Source: Candidatus Eiseniibacteriota bacterium
Lineage (GTDB): Bacteria; Eisenbacteria; RBG-16-71-46
Direction: 5' to 3'
NCBI GenBank assembly: GCA_016710095.1
Contig: JADJLL010000018.1
Coordinates: 1-64,000, forward strand
Length of the DNA: 64,000 nucleotides
Shown: one piece after another, positions 47,130-55,477 of the stretch
How the letters are laid out: each line of letters starts with the position of its first letter
Numbering within the stretch: the first letter of the stretch is position 1
Program-made: the position numbers and the translations under genes
The notes under the pieces: model-generated
What the model was told of the DNA's origin: nothing
The model's input: the letters and a program-made list of their open reading frames with translations, nothing else
Database searches by the model: none

Positions 47130-49243
47130 TGGCGCTCGAGACCCAGGTCCGCGCCGCGCTCGAGCCCGGCGGCGCGCTCGCGCGCTACTGGCCGCTCTAC
47201 GAGGAGCGCCATGCGCAGGTCGAACTCGCGCGCGACGTCGCGCGCACGTTCGAGCGCGGCGGCATCCTCATGGCCGAGGCGCCCACGGGCGTCGGCAAGT
47301 CGGTCGCCTACTTGCTGCCGGCCGTGCTGCACGCGGTCGAGACGAACGAACGCATCGTCGTCGCGACGTGCACGAAGTCGCTCCAGGACCAGCTCTTCGA
47401 GCGCGACCTCCCGGCCGTGCTCGAAGCGCTCGGCGTGTCGGTGCCGATCGCGCGGCTGAAGGGCAAGGCGAACTACCTCTGCCCGCGCCTGCTCGACATG
47501 GCCGAAGCGAACGGCGACGAGGAGACCGAGGCGATCGACGCGCTCAAGCAGTGGGCGGCCGGGGACGCGTTCGGCGACCTCGACCGCTTCGAGGCGCCCG
47601 ACGCCGAGGCGTGGCGCCGCGTGCGCCCGCGCGTCGCGGCCGATCCGCAGAACTGTTCGGGTGCGGTGTGCCGCCGCGGACGCGAGTGCTTCTGGGCGCG
47701 CGCGCGGCGCGCGGCCGGCGAGGCGCGCATCACGATCGTCAATCACGCGCTGCTCGCGCGCGCGGCCGAGATCGAAGGGCTGCTGCCGGAGTACGACGTG
47801 CTCGTCGTGGACGAAGCGCACCGGCTCGAAGGCGTGCTGCTCAGCCAGCTCGAGCGCAGCGTGTCGCGCCATCGCATCGACGACCTGCTGCGCCAGACCG
47901 GCAGCCTGCGTGGCGGGCGGCGCGGCTCGGGACTGCTGTCGCGCATCCGTTCGACGGCGCTGCCGCTGCTGCTCGCGGATTCGACGCGCGAGCGCATCGT
48001 CGGCGACCTCGACCGGCTGTCGAGCCGCGCCGAGGAAGCGCGCGAGGACGTCGAGACGCTGTTCCGGCAGGTCGCCGGAGGCGACGACGGGCCGAAAGGC
48101 GGATCGCCCTACGGCACGCGCAAGCGCTTCCGCTCGCAGCACGAACTGTTCGGGCGCCAGCTGCAGGGACTGCAGATCGTGCTCGAACACTGCGACGTGT
48201 TCGCCGACGCGCTGCGGCGCGCGGCGGGCGCCGTGATTTCCGCCGAAGCCGGCGCGCCGGGCGAGGAGCTCGCGGCCGAGCTCGAACTCGTGTCCGCGCG
48301 CTGGACCGGCGTGCGCGACGACCTGCTCACGCTGTCCGAAGCCGTGGATCCCGACTGGGTGTACTGGAAGTCGCAGTCGCCGCATTCCAAGGTGGCCGAG
48401 CTGCGCGGCTCACCCGTGATGATCGGCGGCTTCGCGCGTCAGCAGCTGTTGTCGCGCGCGCGTGCCGCCGTGCTCACGTCGGCGACGCTGTCGAGCGCGG
48501 GCGATTTCTCCTGGGCGGCCGAGCGGCTCGGGCTCGCGCGCGGCGGTTCGCCCGACTGCGAAGTGGCGAGCTACCCGTCGCCGTTCCCGCTGCACGAGCA
48601 GATGCGCGCGTACGTCTACGACGGCGGTCCGGACGAGGCCGCCGCGGTCTCCGAGGTCGTCGCGCAGCTCGCGCGCGCGGCCGAGCGCAACGCGCTCGTC
48701 CTGTTCACGTCGCACGAGCGGCTCAAGCGCGCGCGGGCCCGGCTCGCGACGCTGCTGCCGCCCGGGCGGACGCTGCTCGCGCAGGAAGTGGACGGCCCCG
48801 CGGGGCTGCTCGTCGAACGCTTCCGCAAGGCGAAGGGCGCGGTCTTGCTCGGGGTGCAAAGCCTGTGGGAAGGTGTCGACTTTCCGGGAGAGACGCTCGA
48901 GATGCTCGTGGTCGCGAAGCTCCCGTTCTCCGTGCCGGACGACCCGATCGTCGAAGCGCGCGGGGAGCGATTGCGCGAACGCGGGCAGGATCCCTTCCGG
49001 GCCGACGCCGTTCCCGAAGCCGTGGTGCGCTTCCGGCAGGGCGTGGGCCGGTTGATCCGGCGTTCGGACGATCGCGGCGTGCTGGTGGTCTGCGACCCCA
49101 GGCTCGCGAACGCGTCGTACCGAAAGCCTTTTCGCGCGGCGCTGCCGGTGGAGCCCGAACTGTGGCGCGACGCGCGCGCCCTCGCAGCCGAGGCCGCGCG
49201 CTTCCTGACGGAACGAGACGAAGTGGCGCGGGAGGACGTGTGA
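47129..49243 (+). CDS. DinG-like superfamily 2 ATP-dependent helicase
   Basis: A 704-residue helicase; its ATG overlaps the upstream TGA by one base. Motifs: MAEAPTGVGKS (Walker A), VVDEAHRL (motif II), LTSATLSS (motif III), and LLGVQSLWEGVDFPGE and RQGVGRLIRRSDDRG (motifs V/VI). A cysteine set (NYLCPRLL, NCSGAVCRRGRECFW) matches the iron-sulfur cluster position of DinG/XPD/YoaA enzymes. It is therefore expected to unwind DNA 5' to 3' at damage, R-loops or stalled forks. It has no exonuclease domain, unlike Gram-positive DinG. The following hutH start overlaps its stop, so the helicase is coupled to histidine catabolism genes without an obvious reason. Confidence 0.9.
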   Translation: MALETQVRAALEPGGALARYWPLYEERHAQVELARDVARTFERGGILMAEAPTGVGKSVAYLLPAVLHAVETNERIVVATCTKSLQDQLFERDLPAVLEALGVSVPIARLKGKANYLCPRLLDMAEANGDEETEAIDALKQWAAGDAFGDLDRFEAPDAEAWRRVRPRVAADPQNCSGAVCRRGRECFWARARRAAGEARITIVNHALLARAAEIEGLLPEYDVLVVDEAHRLEGVLLSQLERSVSRHRIDDLLRQTGSLRGGRRGSGLLSRIRSTALPLLLADSTRERIVGDLDRLSSRAEEAREDVETLFRQVAGGDDGPKGGSPYGTRKRFRSQHELFGRQLQGLQIVLEHCDVFADALRRAAGAVISAEAGAPGEELAAELELVSARWTGVRDDLLTLSEAVDPDWVYWKSQSPHSKVAELRGSPVMIGGFARQQLLSRARAAVLTSATLSSAGDFSWAAERLGLARGGSPDCEVASYPSPFPLHEQMRAYVYDGGPDEAAAVSEVVAQLARAAERNALVLFTSHERLKRARARLATLLPPGRTLLAQEVDGPAGLLVERFRKAKGAVLLGVQSLWEGVDFPGETLEMLVVAKLPFSVPDDPIVEARGERLRERGQDPFRADAVPEAVVRFRQGVGRLIRRSDDRGVLVVCDPRLANASYRKPFRAALPVEPELWRDARALAAEAARFLTERDEVAREDV

Positions 49244-50757
49244 TCCGGCTGGGTGAGACGAGGCTTTCCCTCGACGACGTGGTGAAGACTGCGCGCGGTG
49301 AAGCGCGCATCGAGATCGCACCGGATGCGCTCGTGCGCATGCGGGCCAGTCGCGCCGTGGTGGATCGCGCGGTGAGCGAGGGCCGCGTGGTCTACGGCGT
49401 GACGACCGGCTTCGGCGAGCTCAAGGACCGGCGGATCCCGCCCGAGGACACGCGCGCGCTGCAGCTGAACCTGCTGCGCTCGCACAGCGCGGGCGTCGGT
49501 CCCGCGGCGACGCGCGAAGTCGTGCGCGCGATGCTGCTGCTGCGCGCGAACTCGCTCGCGCAGGGCCGCTCCGGTGTGCGGCCGGACATCGTCGAGTTCC
49601 TGATCGCGATGCTCGACCGCCAGGTGACACCCATCGTGCCGTTGCAGGGTTCGGTCGGCGCGTCGGGCGACCTCGCGCCGCTCGCGCACCTCGCGTGCGT
49701 CATGGTGGGCGAGGGCGAAGCGTTCCTCGGCGACCAGCGCATGCCCGCGGGGCTCGCGCTCCGCGGCGCGGGGCTGCAGCCGCTGACGCTGGAAGCGAAG
49801 GAAGGACTCGCGCTCATCAACGGCACGCAGTTCTCGACCGCGCTCGCCGCGCTCGCCTGCGCGGACGCGCAGAGCGTCTGGGAGGCGGCGCTCGCCGCCG
49901 CGGCGCTCAGCACCGAAGTGCTGCTCGGCAGCTTCACGCCGGCGCGCGAGGACGTGCAGTCGCTGCGCCCGTACCCGGGCGCGCTCGAGGCGGCGCGCCG
50001 CCTGCGCGCGTACTCCGAGGGCAGCGCGCTCGTCGCGAGCCACGCGAACTGCGGCCGCGTGCAGGACGCGTACAGCCTGCGCTGCGTGCCCAACGTGATG
50101 GGCGCGTCGTGGGACGCGATCGTGCACGTCGAGACGCAGCTCGAGATCGAGCTCAACAGCGTCAACGACAACCCGCTCATCTTCGCGGAAGGGGACGAGG
50201 CGATCTCCGCCGGTCTCTTCCACGCGCAGCCCGTCGCGCTCGCGGCGGACTACCTCAAGATCGCGGTCGCCGAGGTCGCGTCGCTCTCCGAGCGCCGCAT
50301 CGACCGGCTCATCGATCCGCGCGTCTCCGAACTGCCGGCGTGCCTCGCGGAGAATCCCGGCCTCGAGTCGGGCTACATGATCGCGCAGTACACGGCGGCG
50401 TCGCTCGTGTCCGAGAACAAGTCGCTCGCGCATCCGGCGAGCGTGGATTCGATTCCGACCGGCGCGGGCATCGAGGATCACGTGAGCATGGCGCCGATCG
50501 CGGGCCGTCACGCGCGCCGGATCGTCGAGAATGCCGCGAACGTGGTCGCGCTCGAACTGCTGTGCGCATGCCGCGGGCTCGAGTTCCGCCGTCCGCTCCG
50601 CGCGGGCGCGGGCAGCGAGATGCTCTACGGGCAGGTGCGGCGCATCGCCGCGGCGCCCGAGGGCGACCGCCCGATCTCCGGACCGTGCGAAGCGGTCGCG
50701 CGCTGGGTGCTGTCGGGCGCGCCGGTGACGCTCGCCGAAGAGGTGCTCGAGTCATGA
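49240..50757 (+). CDS. hutH: Histidine ammonia-lyase
   Basis: A 505-residue enzyme that removes ammonia from L-histidine to give urocanate, the first step of the hut pathway. The MIO cofactor forms from A141-S142-G143 in GSVGASGDLAPLAH. Other family features: YGVTTGFGELKD, LQLNLLRSHSAGVG, SVNDNPLIF and the EDHVSMAPIAGRH segment. Length is normal (about 500-515). It starts at a GTG (49240) overlapping the helicase stop and ends in ATGA overlap with hutU. Confidence 0.96.
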   Translation: MIRLGETRLSLDDVVKTARGEARIEIAPDALVRMRASRAVVDRAVSEGRVVYGVTTGFGELKDRRIPPEDTRALQLNLLRSHSAGVGPAATREVVRAMLLLRANSLAQGRSGVRPDIVEFLIAMLDRQVTPIVPLQGSVGASGDLAPLAHLACVMVGEGEAFLGDQRMPAGLALRGAGLQPLTLEAKEGLALINGTQFSTALAALACADAQSVWEAALAAAALSTEVLLGSFTPAREDVQSLRPYPGALEAARRLRAYSEGSALVASHANCGRVQDAYSLRCVPNVMGASWDAIVHVETQLEIELNSVNDNPLIFAEGDEAISAGLFHAQPVALAADYLKIAVAEVASLSERRIDRLIDPRVSELPACLAENPGLESGYMIAQYTAASLVSENKSLAHPASVDSIPTGAGIEDHVSMAPIAGRHARRIVENAANVVALELLCACRGLEFRRPLRAGAGSEMLYGQVRRIAAAPEGDRPISGPCEAVARWVLSGAPVTLAEEVLES

Positions 50758-52427
50758 CCACCGCGAGTGCCGCGCGCGTCGTGCGCGCCCCGCGCGGAAC
50801 CGAACTCAGCTGCAAGGGCTGGGTGCAGGAAGCCGCGCTGCGCATGCTGATGAACAACCTCGATCCCGACGTGGCCGAGCGCCCGGCGGATCTCGTGGTG
50901 TACGGCGGCACGGGCAAGGCCGCGCGCAACTGGGAAGCGTTCGACCGGATCGTGGCCGCGCTGCGCGCGCTCGAGACCGACGAGACGCTGCTCGTGCAGT
51001 CGGGCAAGCCGGTCGGCGTCTTCAAGACGCACGCCGACGCGCCGCGCGTGCTGATCGCGAACTCGAACCTCGTGCCGAAGTGGGGCACGTGGGAACACTT
51101 CCGCGATCTCGAGGCGAAGGGCCTCATGATGTACGGGCAGATGACCGCGGGCTCGTGGATCTACATCGGCTCGCAGGGCATCGTGCAGGGCACGTTCGAG
51201 ACGTTCGCCGAGTGCGCCGAGCAGCACTTCGGCGGCACGCTCGCGGGCCGTCTCGTGCTGACCGCCGGACTCGGCGGCATGGGTGGCGCGCAGCCGCTCG
51301 CCGCCACGATGAACGGCGCCGTGTGCCTCGGGATCGAAGTCGATCCGTGGCGCGCGCAGCGCCGCATCGAGACCGGCTACTGCGACAAGCTCACGCACTC
51401 GCTCGACGAGGCGCTCGCGTGGTGCCGCGAGGCGATGGCCGCGAAGCAGCCGCTGTCCGTGGCGCTCGTGGGTAACGCCGCGGTGCTCGTGCCGCAGCTG
51501 CTCGAACGCGGCGTGATTGCCGACGTGGCGACCGACCAGACCTCCGCGCACGATCCGCTCACGGGCTACGTGCCCGCGGGACTGTCGCTCGAGCAGGCGG
51601 CGGCGCTGCGCGCGTCGAACCCGGACGAGATGGTGCGCCTCGCGCGCGAGAGTATGGCCGTGCACGTGCGCGCGCTGCTCGGCATGAAGGCGAAGGGCAC
51701 GGTGCTGTTCGACTACGGCAACAACCTGCGCGGCGAAGCCGTGAAGGGTGGCGTGCCGGAGGCGGAAGCGTTCTCGTACCCGGGCTTCGTGCCCGCGTAC
51801 ATCCGCCCGCTGTTCTGCGTGGGCAAGGGGCCGTTCCGCTGGGCGGCGCTCTCGGGCGACCCCGACGACATCCGCGTCACCGACGAAGCGGCGCTCGCCG
51901 AGTTCCCCGACGACGCGCGGCTCCACCGCTGGATTCCGCTCGCTCGGAAGCACGTGCACTTCCAGGGTCTGCCCGCGCGCATCTGCTGGCTCGGCTACGG
52001 CGAGCGGCACCGCCTCGGGTTGCGATTCAACGCGCTGGTGCGGGAGGGCAAGCTCAAGGCGCCGATCGTCATCGGGCGCGATCATCTCGACACGGGCTCG
52101 GTCGCCTCGCCGTACCGCGAGACCGAGGCGATGCGCGACGGCTCCGACGCCGTCGCCGACTGGCCGCTGCTCAACGCCATGCTCAACGTGGCGGGCGGCG
52201 CGTCGTGGGTGAGCCTGCATCACGGCGGCGGCGTGGGGATCGGGAACTCGATCCACTCGGGCCAGGTGATCGTGTGCGATGGTACGGCCGAAGCCGACGC
52301 ACGCATCCGTCGCGTGCTCACGAACGATCCCGGAACCGGCGTGATGCGTCACGCCGACGCGGGCTACCCGGAAGCCATCGCACATGCGAGGAAGACCGGA
52401 ATGAACCTGCCGGGCGTGACCACATGA
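50754..52427 (+). CDS. hutU: Urocanate hydratase
   Basis: A 557-residue NAD-dependent enzyme that converts urocanate to imidazolonepropionate. Characteristic stretches: MLMNNLDPDVAE, VYGGTGKAARNW, QSGKPVGVFKTH, TAGLGGMGGAQPLA, DQTSAHDPLTGYVPAG, and near the end NVAGGASWVSLHHGGGVGIG, which lies in the active site. Length agrees with the family (about 555). It overlaps hutH and hutI by ATGA at each end, so the three genes are one translationally coupled unit. Confidence 0.97.
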   Translation: MTTASAARVVRAPRGTELSCKGWVQEAALRMLMNNLDPDVAERPADLVVYGGTGKAARNWEAFDRIVAALRALETDETLLVQSGKPVGVFKTHADAPRVLIANSNLVPKWGTWEHFRDLEAKGLMMYGQMTAGSWIYIGSQGIVQGTFETFAECAEQHFGGTLAGRLVLTAGLGGMGGAQPLAATMNGAVCLGIEVDPWRAQRRIETGYCDKLTHSLDEALAWCREAMAAKQPLSVALVGNAAVLVPQLLERGVIADVATDQTSAHDPLTGYVPAGLSLEQAAALRASNPDEMVRLARESMAVHVRALLGMKAKGTVLFDYGNNLRGEAVKGGVPEAEAFSYPGFVPAYIRPLFCVGKGPFRWAALSGDPDDIRVTDEAALAEFPDDARLHRWIPLARKHVHFQGLPARICWLGYGERHRLGLRFNALVREGKLKAPIVIGRDHLDTGSVASPYRETEAMRDGSDAVADWPLLNAMLNVAGGASWVSLHHGGGVGIGNSIHSGQVIVCDGTAEADARIRRVLTNDPGTGVMRHADAGYPEAIAHARKTGMNLPGVTT

Positions 52428-53715
52428 CCTACTGGGCCGCGAACGATCCGTCGAGCAAGCCCGTCGCCGGGCGCAGCGCGTACCTGATCCTGCACAACAC
52501 GTCCGAAGTGGTGACGCCGGACGCCGACGGGCGCGCGGTGCTGCGCTACCCGAAGGGCGCCGTCGTGTTCCGCGACGGCCGCGTGCTCGAGGTGGGACCG
52601 GTCGGCGAGCTGACGCGCCGGCATCCGGACGCGCGCCCGCTCAACGCAACGGCAAGCTGGTCACGCCCGGGCTCGTGGACTGCCACACGCACATGATCTT
52701 CGGCGGCAACCGCGCGGCCGAGTTCCAGATGAAGCTCGCCGGCAAGCCGTACGCCGAGATCGCCGCCGCCGGCGGCGGCATCCGCTCGACCGTCGCCGCG
52801 ACGAGCGCCGTGAAGGACGAAGTGCTCGAGAAGGTGCTCGCGAACCGGCTCGAACGCTGGCGCGCGAACGGCTGCACGACGGTCGAAGTGAAGAGCGGCT
52901 ACGGACTCGATCCGCGCCGCGAACTGCGATTGCTCGAACTCATGGGCGGCGCGGCCATTCGCGTGCCCGTGCGCGTGCACCGCACCGCGCTGCTGCTGCA
53001 CGCGCTGCCCGAGTCGTTCGAGGGCAAGCGCGAGGAGTACGTCGAGGAAGTGCGCACGACCGTGCTCACCGAGATCCACCGCCGCGGCATGGCGGGCGCG
53101 ATCGACGTGTTCTGCGATCCGGTCGCGTTCACGGTCGAGGAGTGCCGCGCCGTGCTCACGCGCGCGATCGAGCTGGGCTTTCCGGTCAAGCTGCACGCCG
53201 AGCAGATGGCGCACTTCGGCGGCGCCGCGCTGGCGGCCGAACTGGGCGCGCGCAGCGCCGACCACCTCGAGAGCGCGATCGACGAGGACTGGAAGCTGCT
53301 CGCCGACGCCGGCACCGTGGGCGTGCTGCTGCCCGCGGCGGCGCTCACGCTGCGCCAGCGCCTGCCCGAGGCCGCGATGATCCGCGCGAGCGGCGCGCGT
53401 TTCGCGATCGCGACCGACTTCAATCCCGGCACCGCGCCCGCGCAGAGCCTCATGGAGTGCGCCGCGCTCGCCGCGCGGCTGTGCGGCTTCACGGCGGAGG
53501 AAGTGCTGCTCGCCGTCACCTGGAACGCCGCGAAGGCGCTCGGCGCGGAGGCGGAGGTCGGCCACCTGACGCCCGGCGCGTGGGGCGACGCGGTGATGTG
53601 GGAGTGCGAGACGCTCGAGGAGCTGCCGTACTGGATGCCGGCGGTGCGCCCCGATACCGTCTTCATGCGCGGCGCGGATCTCGCGCTGCCGTCGGTCGAG
53701 CGGAGTGTGGCCTGA
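52424..53715 (+). CDS. hutI: Imidazolonepropionase, one frameshift
   Basis: A metal-dependent amidohydrolase that opens imidazolonepropionate to formiminoglutamate. The first part (MTYWAANDPSSKP ... VVFRDGRVLEVGP) is in one frame and the rest, from VTPGLVDCHTHMIFGGNRAAEF onward, in another. Inserting one base near 52648 (LNA-NGKLVTPG) joins them to give about 430 residues, slightly longer than the usual about 405-415. Metal ligands H-x-H (DCHTH), the histidine in KLHAEQM and the aspartate in ATDFNPG are present. The break is a single base near an AACGCAACGG stretch, so a consensus error is likely. A strong terminator follows at 53737. Confidence 0.93.
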
Positions 53716-53736
53716 GCCGGCCGCCGGACGAGGCAG

Positions 53737-53763
53737 GCGAGGATGCCCCTTGGGCATCCTCGC
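53737..53763 (+). terminator. Hairpin terminator between hutI and ftcD
   Basis: GCGAGGATGCCC (53737-53748) pairs perfectly with GGGCATCCTCGC (53752-53763) over a 3-nt loop, followed by TTCGTTT. It separates the hutHUI unit from ftcD, which is therefore likely to have its own promoter; TAGCAT at 53821 is a possible -10 box without a good -35. Confidence 0.7.
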
Positions 53764-53890
53764 TTCGTTTCGGGCGGGGGGCCGCCGCGCGCCCGCATGG
53801 AGCGCCGCGCGCCGCTCGGGTAGCATGCGCCGCGTTCCCGACGCCGCACCTTTCGCACGCCACTCTCACTCTCTTCCGGAGTGTTCCTTC

Positions 53891-55423
53891 ATGTCCCGCC
53901 TCGTCGAATGCGTTCCGAACTTTTCCGAAGGCCGCCGTCGTGAAGTCGTGGACCAGATCCTGAGCGCGATCGCCGCCGTGCCGGGCGTGACGCTGCTCGA
54001 CGCGGAGCTGGATCCCGATCACAACCGCTCCGTGGTGACGTTTGCGGGCGAGCCCGAACCGGTCATGGAAGCGGCGTTCCGCGCGGTGCAGTGCGCCTCG
54101 ACGCTCATCGACCTCAACCATCACTCGGGCCAGCACCCGCGCATGGGCGCGACCGACGTCGTGCCGTTCGTGCCGGTCGAGAACTGCACGCTCGACGACT
54201 GCGCCGAGATGGCGCGCGTCGTGGCGAAGCGGATCGGCGAAGAGCTGAGCATTCCGGCGTTCCTCTACGAGTCCGCCGCGAGCACGCCCGCCCGCACGTC
54301 GCTCGCCGACGTCCGCCGCGGCGAGTTCGAGGGGCTGCGCGAGGCGATCGGCACCGACCCCGCGCGCAAGCCGGACTTCGGTCCCGAGAAGATCCACCCG
54401 ACGGCCGGCGCCACGGCGGTCGGCGCACGGCGCTTCCTGGTCGCGTTCAACGCCAACCTGAACACGTCCGACGTGCGCGTGGCCAAGGCGGTCGCCGCGG
54501 CGATCCGCGAGCAGAGCGGCGGGCTCAAGAACGTGCGCGCGCTCGGCTTCTCGATCGAGGGCGGACGCCGCGCCCAGATCAGCATGAACCTCGTGAACGT
54601 CGAGGCGACGCCGATCCACCGTGTGCTCGCGCTCGTCCGCGCCGAGGCCGCGCGCCACGGCGCCGCGATCTCCGGCTGCGAAGTGGTCGGGCTCGTGCCC
54701 GAGGCCGCGCTGCTCGACGCGGCCGAGCACGCGATCCAGCTCGAGGGGTTCAGCCGCGACCAGGTGCTCGAACTGCGGCTCAAGCAGCCGCCGCTCACCG
54801 AGGCGGTGCCGATCTCGACCTTCTTCGACCAGGTCGCCGGTCCGTCGCCCACGCCGGGCGGCGGCACGGTCGCGGCGTTCGTCGGCTCGCTCGCCTCGTG
54901 CCTCGCGACCATGGTCGCCAACCTGACGATCGGCCGGAAGAAGTACGCCGCGAGCGAACCGGCCATGGTGGACCTGAAGCGCGAAGCCGCCGAGCTGCGC
55001 CGCGACCTGCTGGCGCTCGGCCGTCGCGACAGCGAGGCGTTCGACCAGGTGCTCAAGGCCCGCAAGCTGCCGCAGGCCACCGCGGGCGAGCAGGCGGAGC
55101 GGGAGGCGGCCATGCGAGCCGCCGACCTGACCGCGGCCCGCGTGCCGGTCGAGACCGCGAAAGCGTGTGCCCGGGTCGCCGCCCTGGCCGCGATCGCTGC
55201 CCAGAAGGGCAACACGAACGCCGTGACCGACGCCGGGGTCGCGGGGCTTTTGGCGGAGGCCGCCGGGCAGGGTGCGATCCTCAACGTGGAAATCAACCTG
55301 AAGTCGCTGGCCGACGGCGCCGATAAGCAAGGCGTGGCAGCGGACCTCGAGTCGGCGCGCACCGCGTTGCAGGCGGCGGCGGCGAAATGCCGGGAGGCCG
55401 TGAGTGCAGCCATGAACGCTTGA
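53891..55423 (+). CDS. ftcD: Bifunctional glutamate formimidoyltransferase / formimidoyl-THF cyclodeaminase
   Basis: A 510-residue protein. The N-terminal about 300 residues (RLVECVPNFSEGRR, DHNRSVVTFAG, HPRMGATDVVPFVP, KIHPTAGATAVGARRFLVAFN) are the formimidoyltransferase, which moves the formimino group of formiminoglutamate to tetrahydrofolate and releases glutamate. The C-terminal about 185 residues (VAGPSPTPGGGTVAAFVGSLAS ... ILNVEINLKSL) are the cyclodeaminase, giving 5,10-methenyl-THF and ammonia. The fusion is the animal FTCD arrangement; many bacteria encode the two separately. With hutHUI it completes histidine breakdown to glutamate plus a folate one-carbon unit, instead of the HutF/HutG or formamide routes. 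Confidence 0.95.
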   Translation: MSRLVECVPNFSEGRRREVVDQILSAIAAVPGVTLLDAELDPDHNRSVVTFAGEPEPVMEAAFRAVQCASTLIDLNHHSGQHPRMGATDVVPFVPVENCTLDDCAEMARVVAKRIGEELSIPAFLYESAASTPARTSLADVRRGEFEGLREAIGTDPARKPDFGPEKIHPTAGATAVGARRFLVAFNANLNTSDVRVAKAVAAAIREQSGGLKNVRALGFSIEGGRRAQISMNLVNVEATPIHRVLALVRAEAARHGAAISGCEVVGLVPEAALLDAAEHAIQLEGFSRDQVLELRLKQPPLTEAVPISTFFDQVAGPSPTPGGGTVAAFVGSLASCLATMVANLTIGRKKYAASEPAMVDLKREAAELRRDLLALGRRDSEAFDQVLKARKLPQATAGEQAEREAAMRAADLTAARVPVETAKACARVAALAAIAAQKGNTNAVTDAGVAGLLAEAAGQGAILNVEINLKSLADGADKQGVAADLESARTALQAAAAKCREAVSAAMNA

Positions 55424-55477
55424 TCAGGGACAGACCTTTGCCGGCAACGAGGGGCACGCCGGGGAGAGCCAGCCAAC

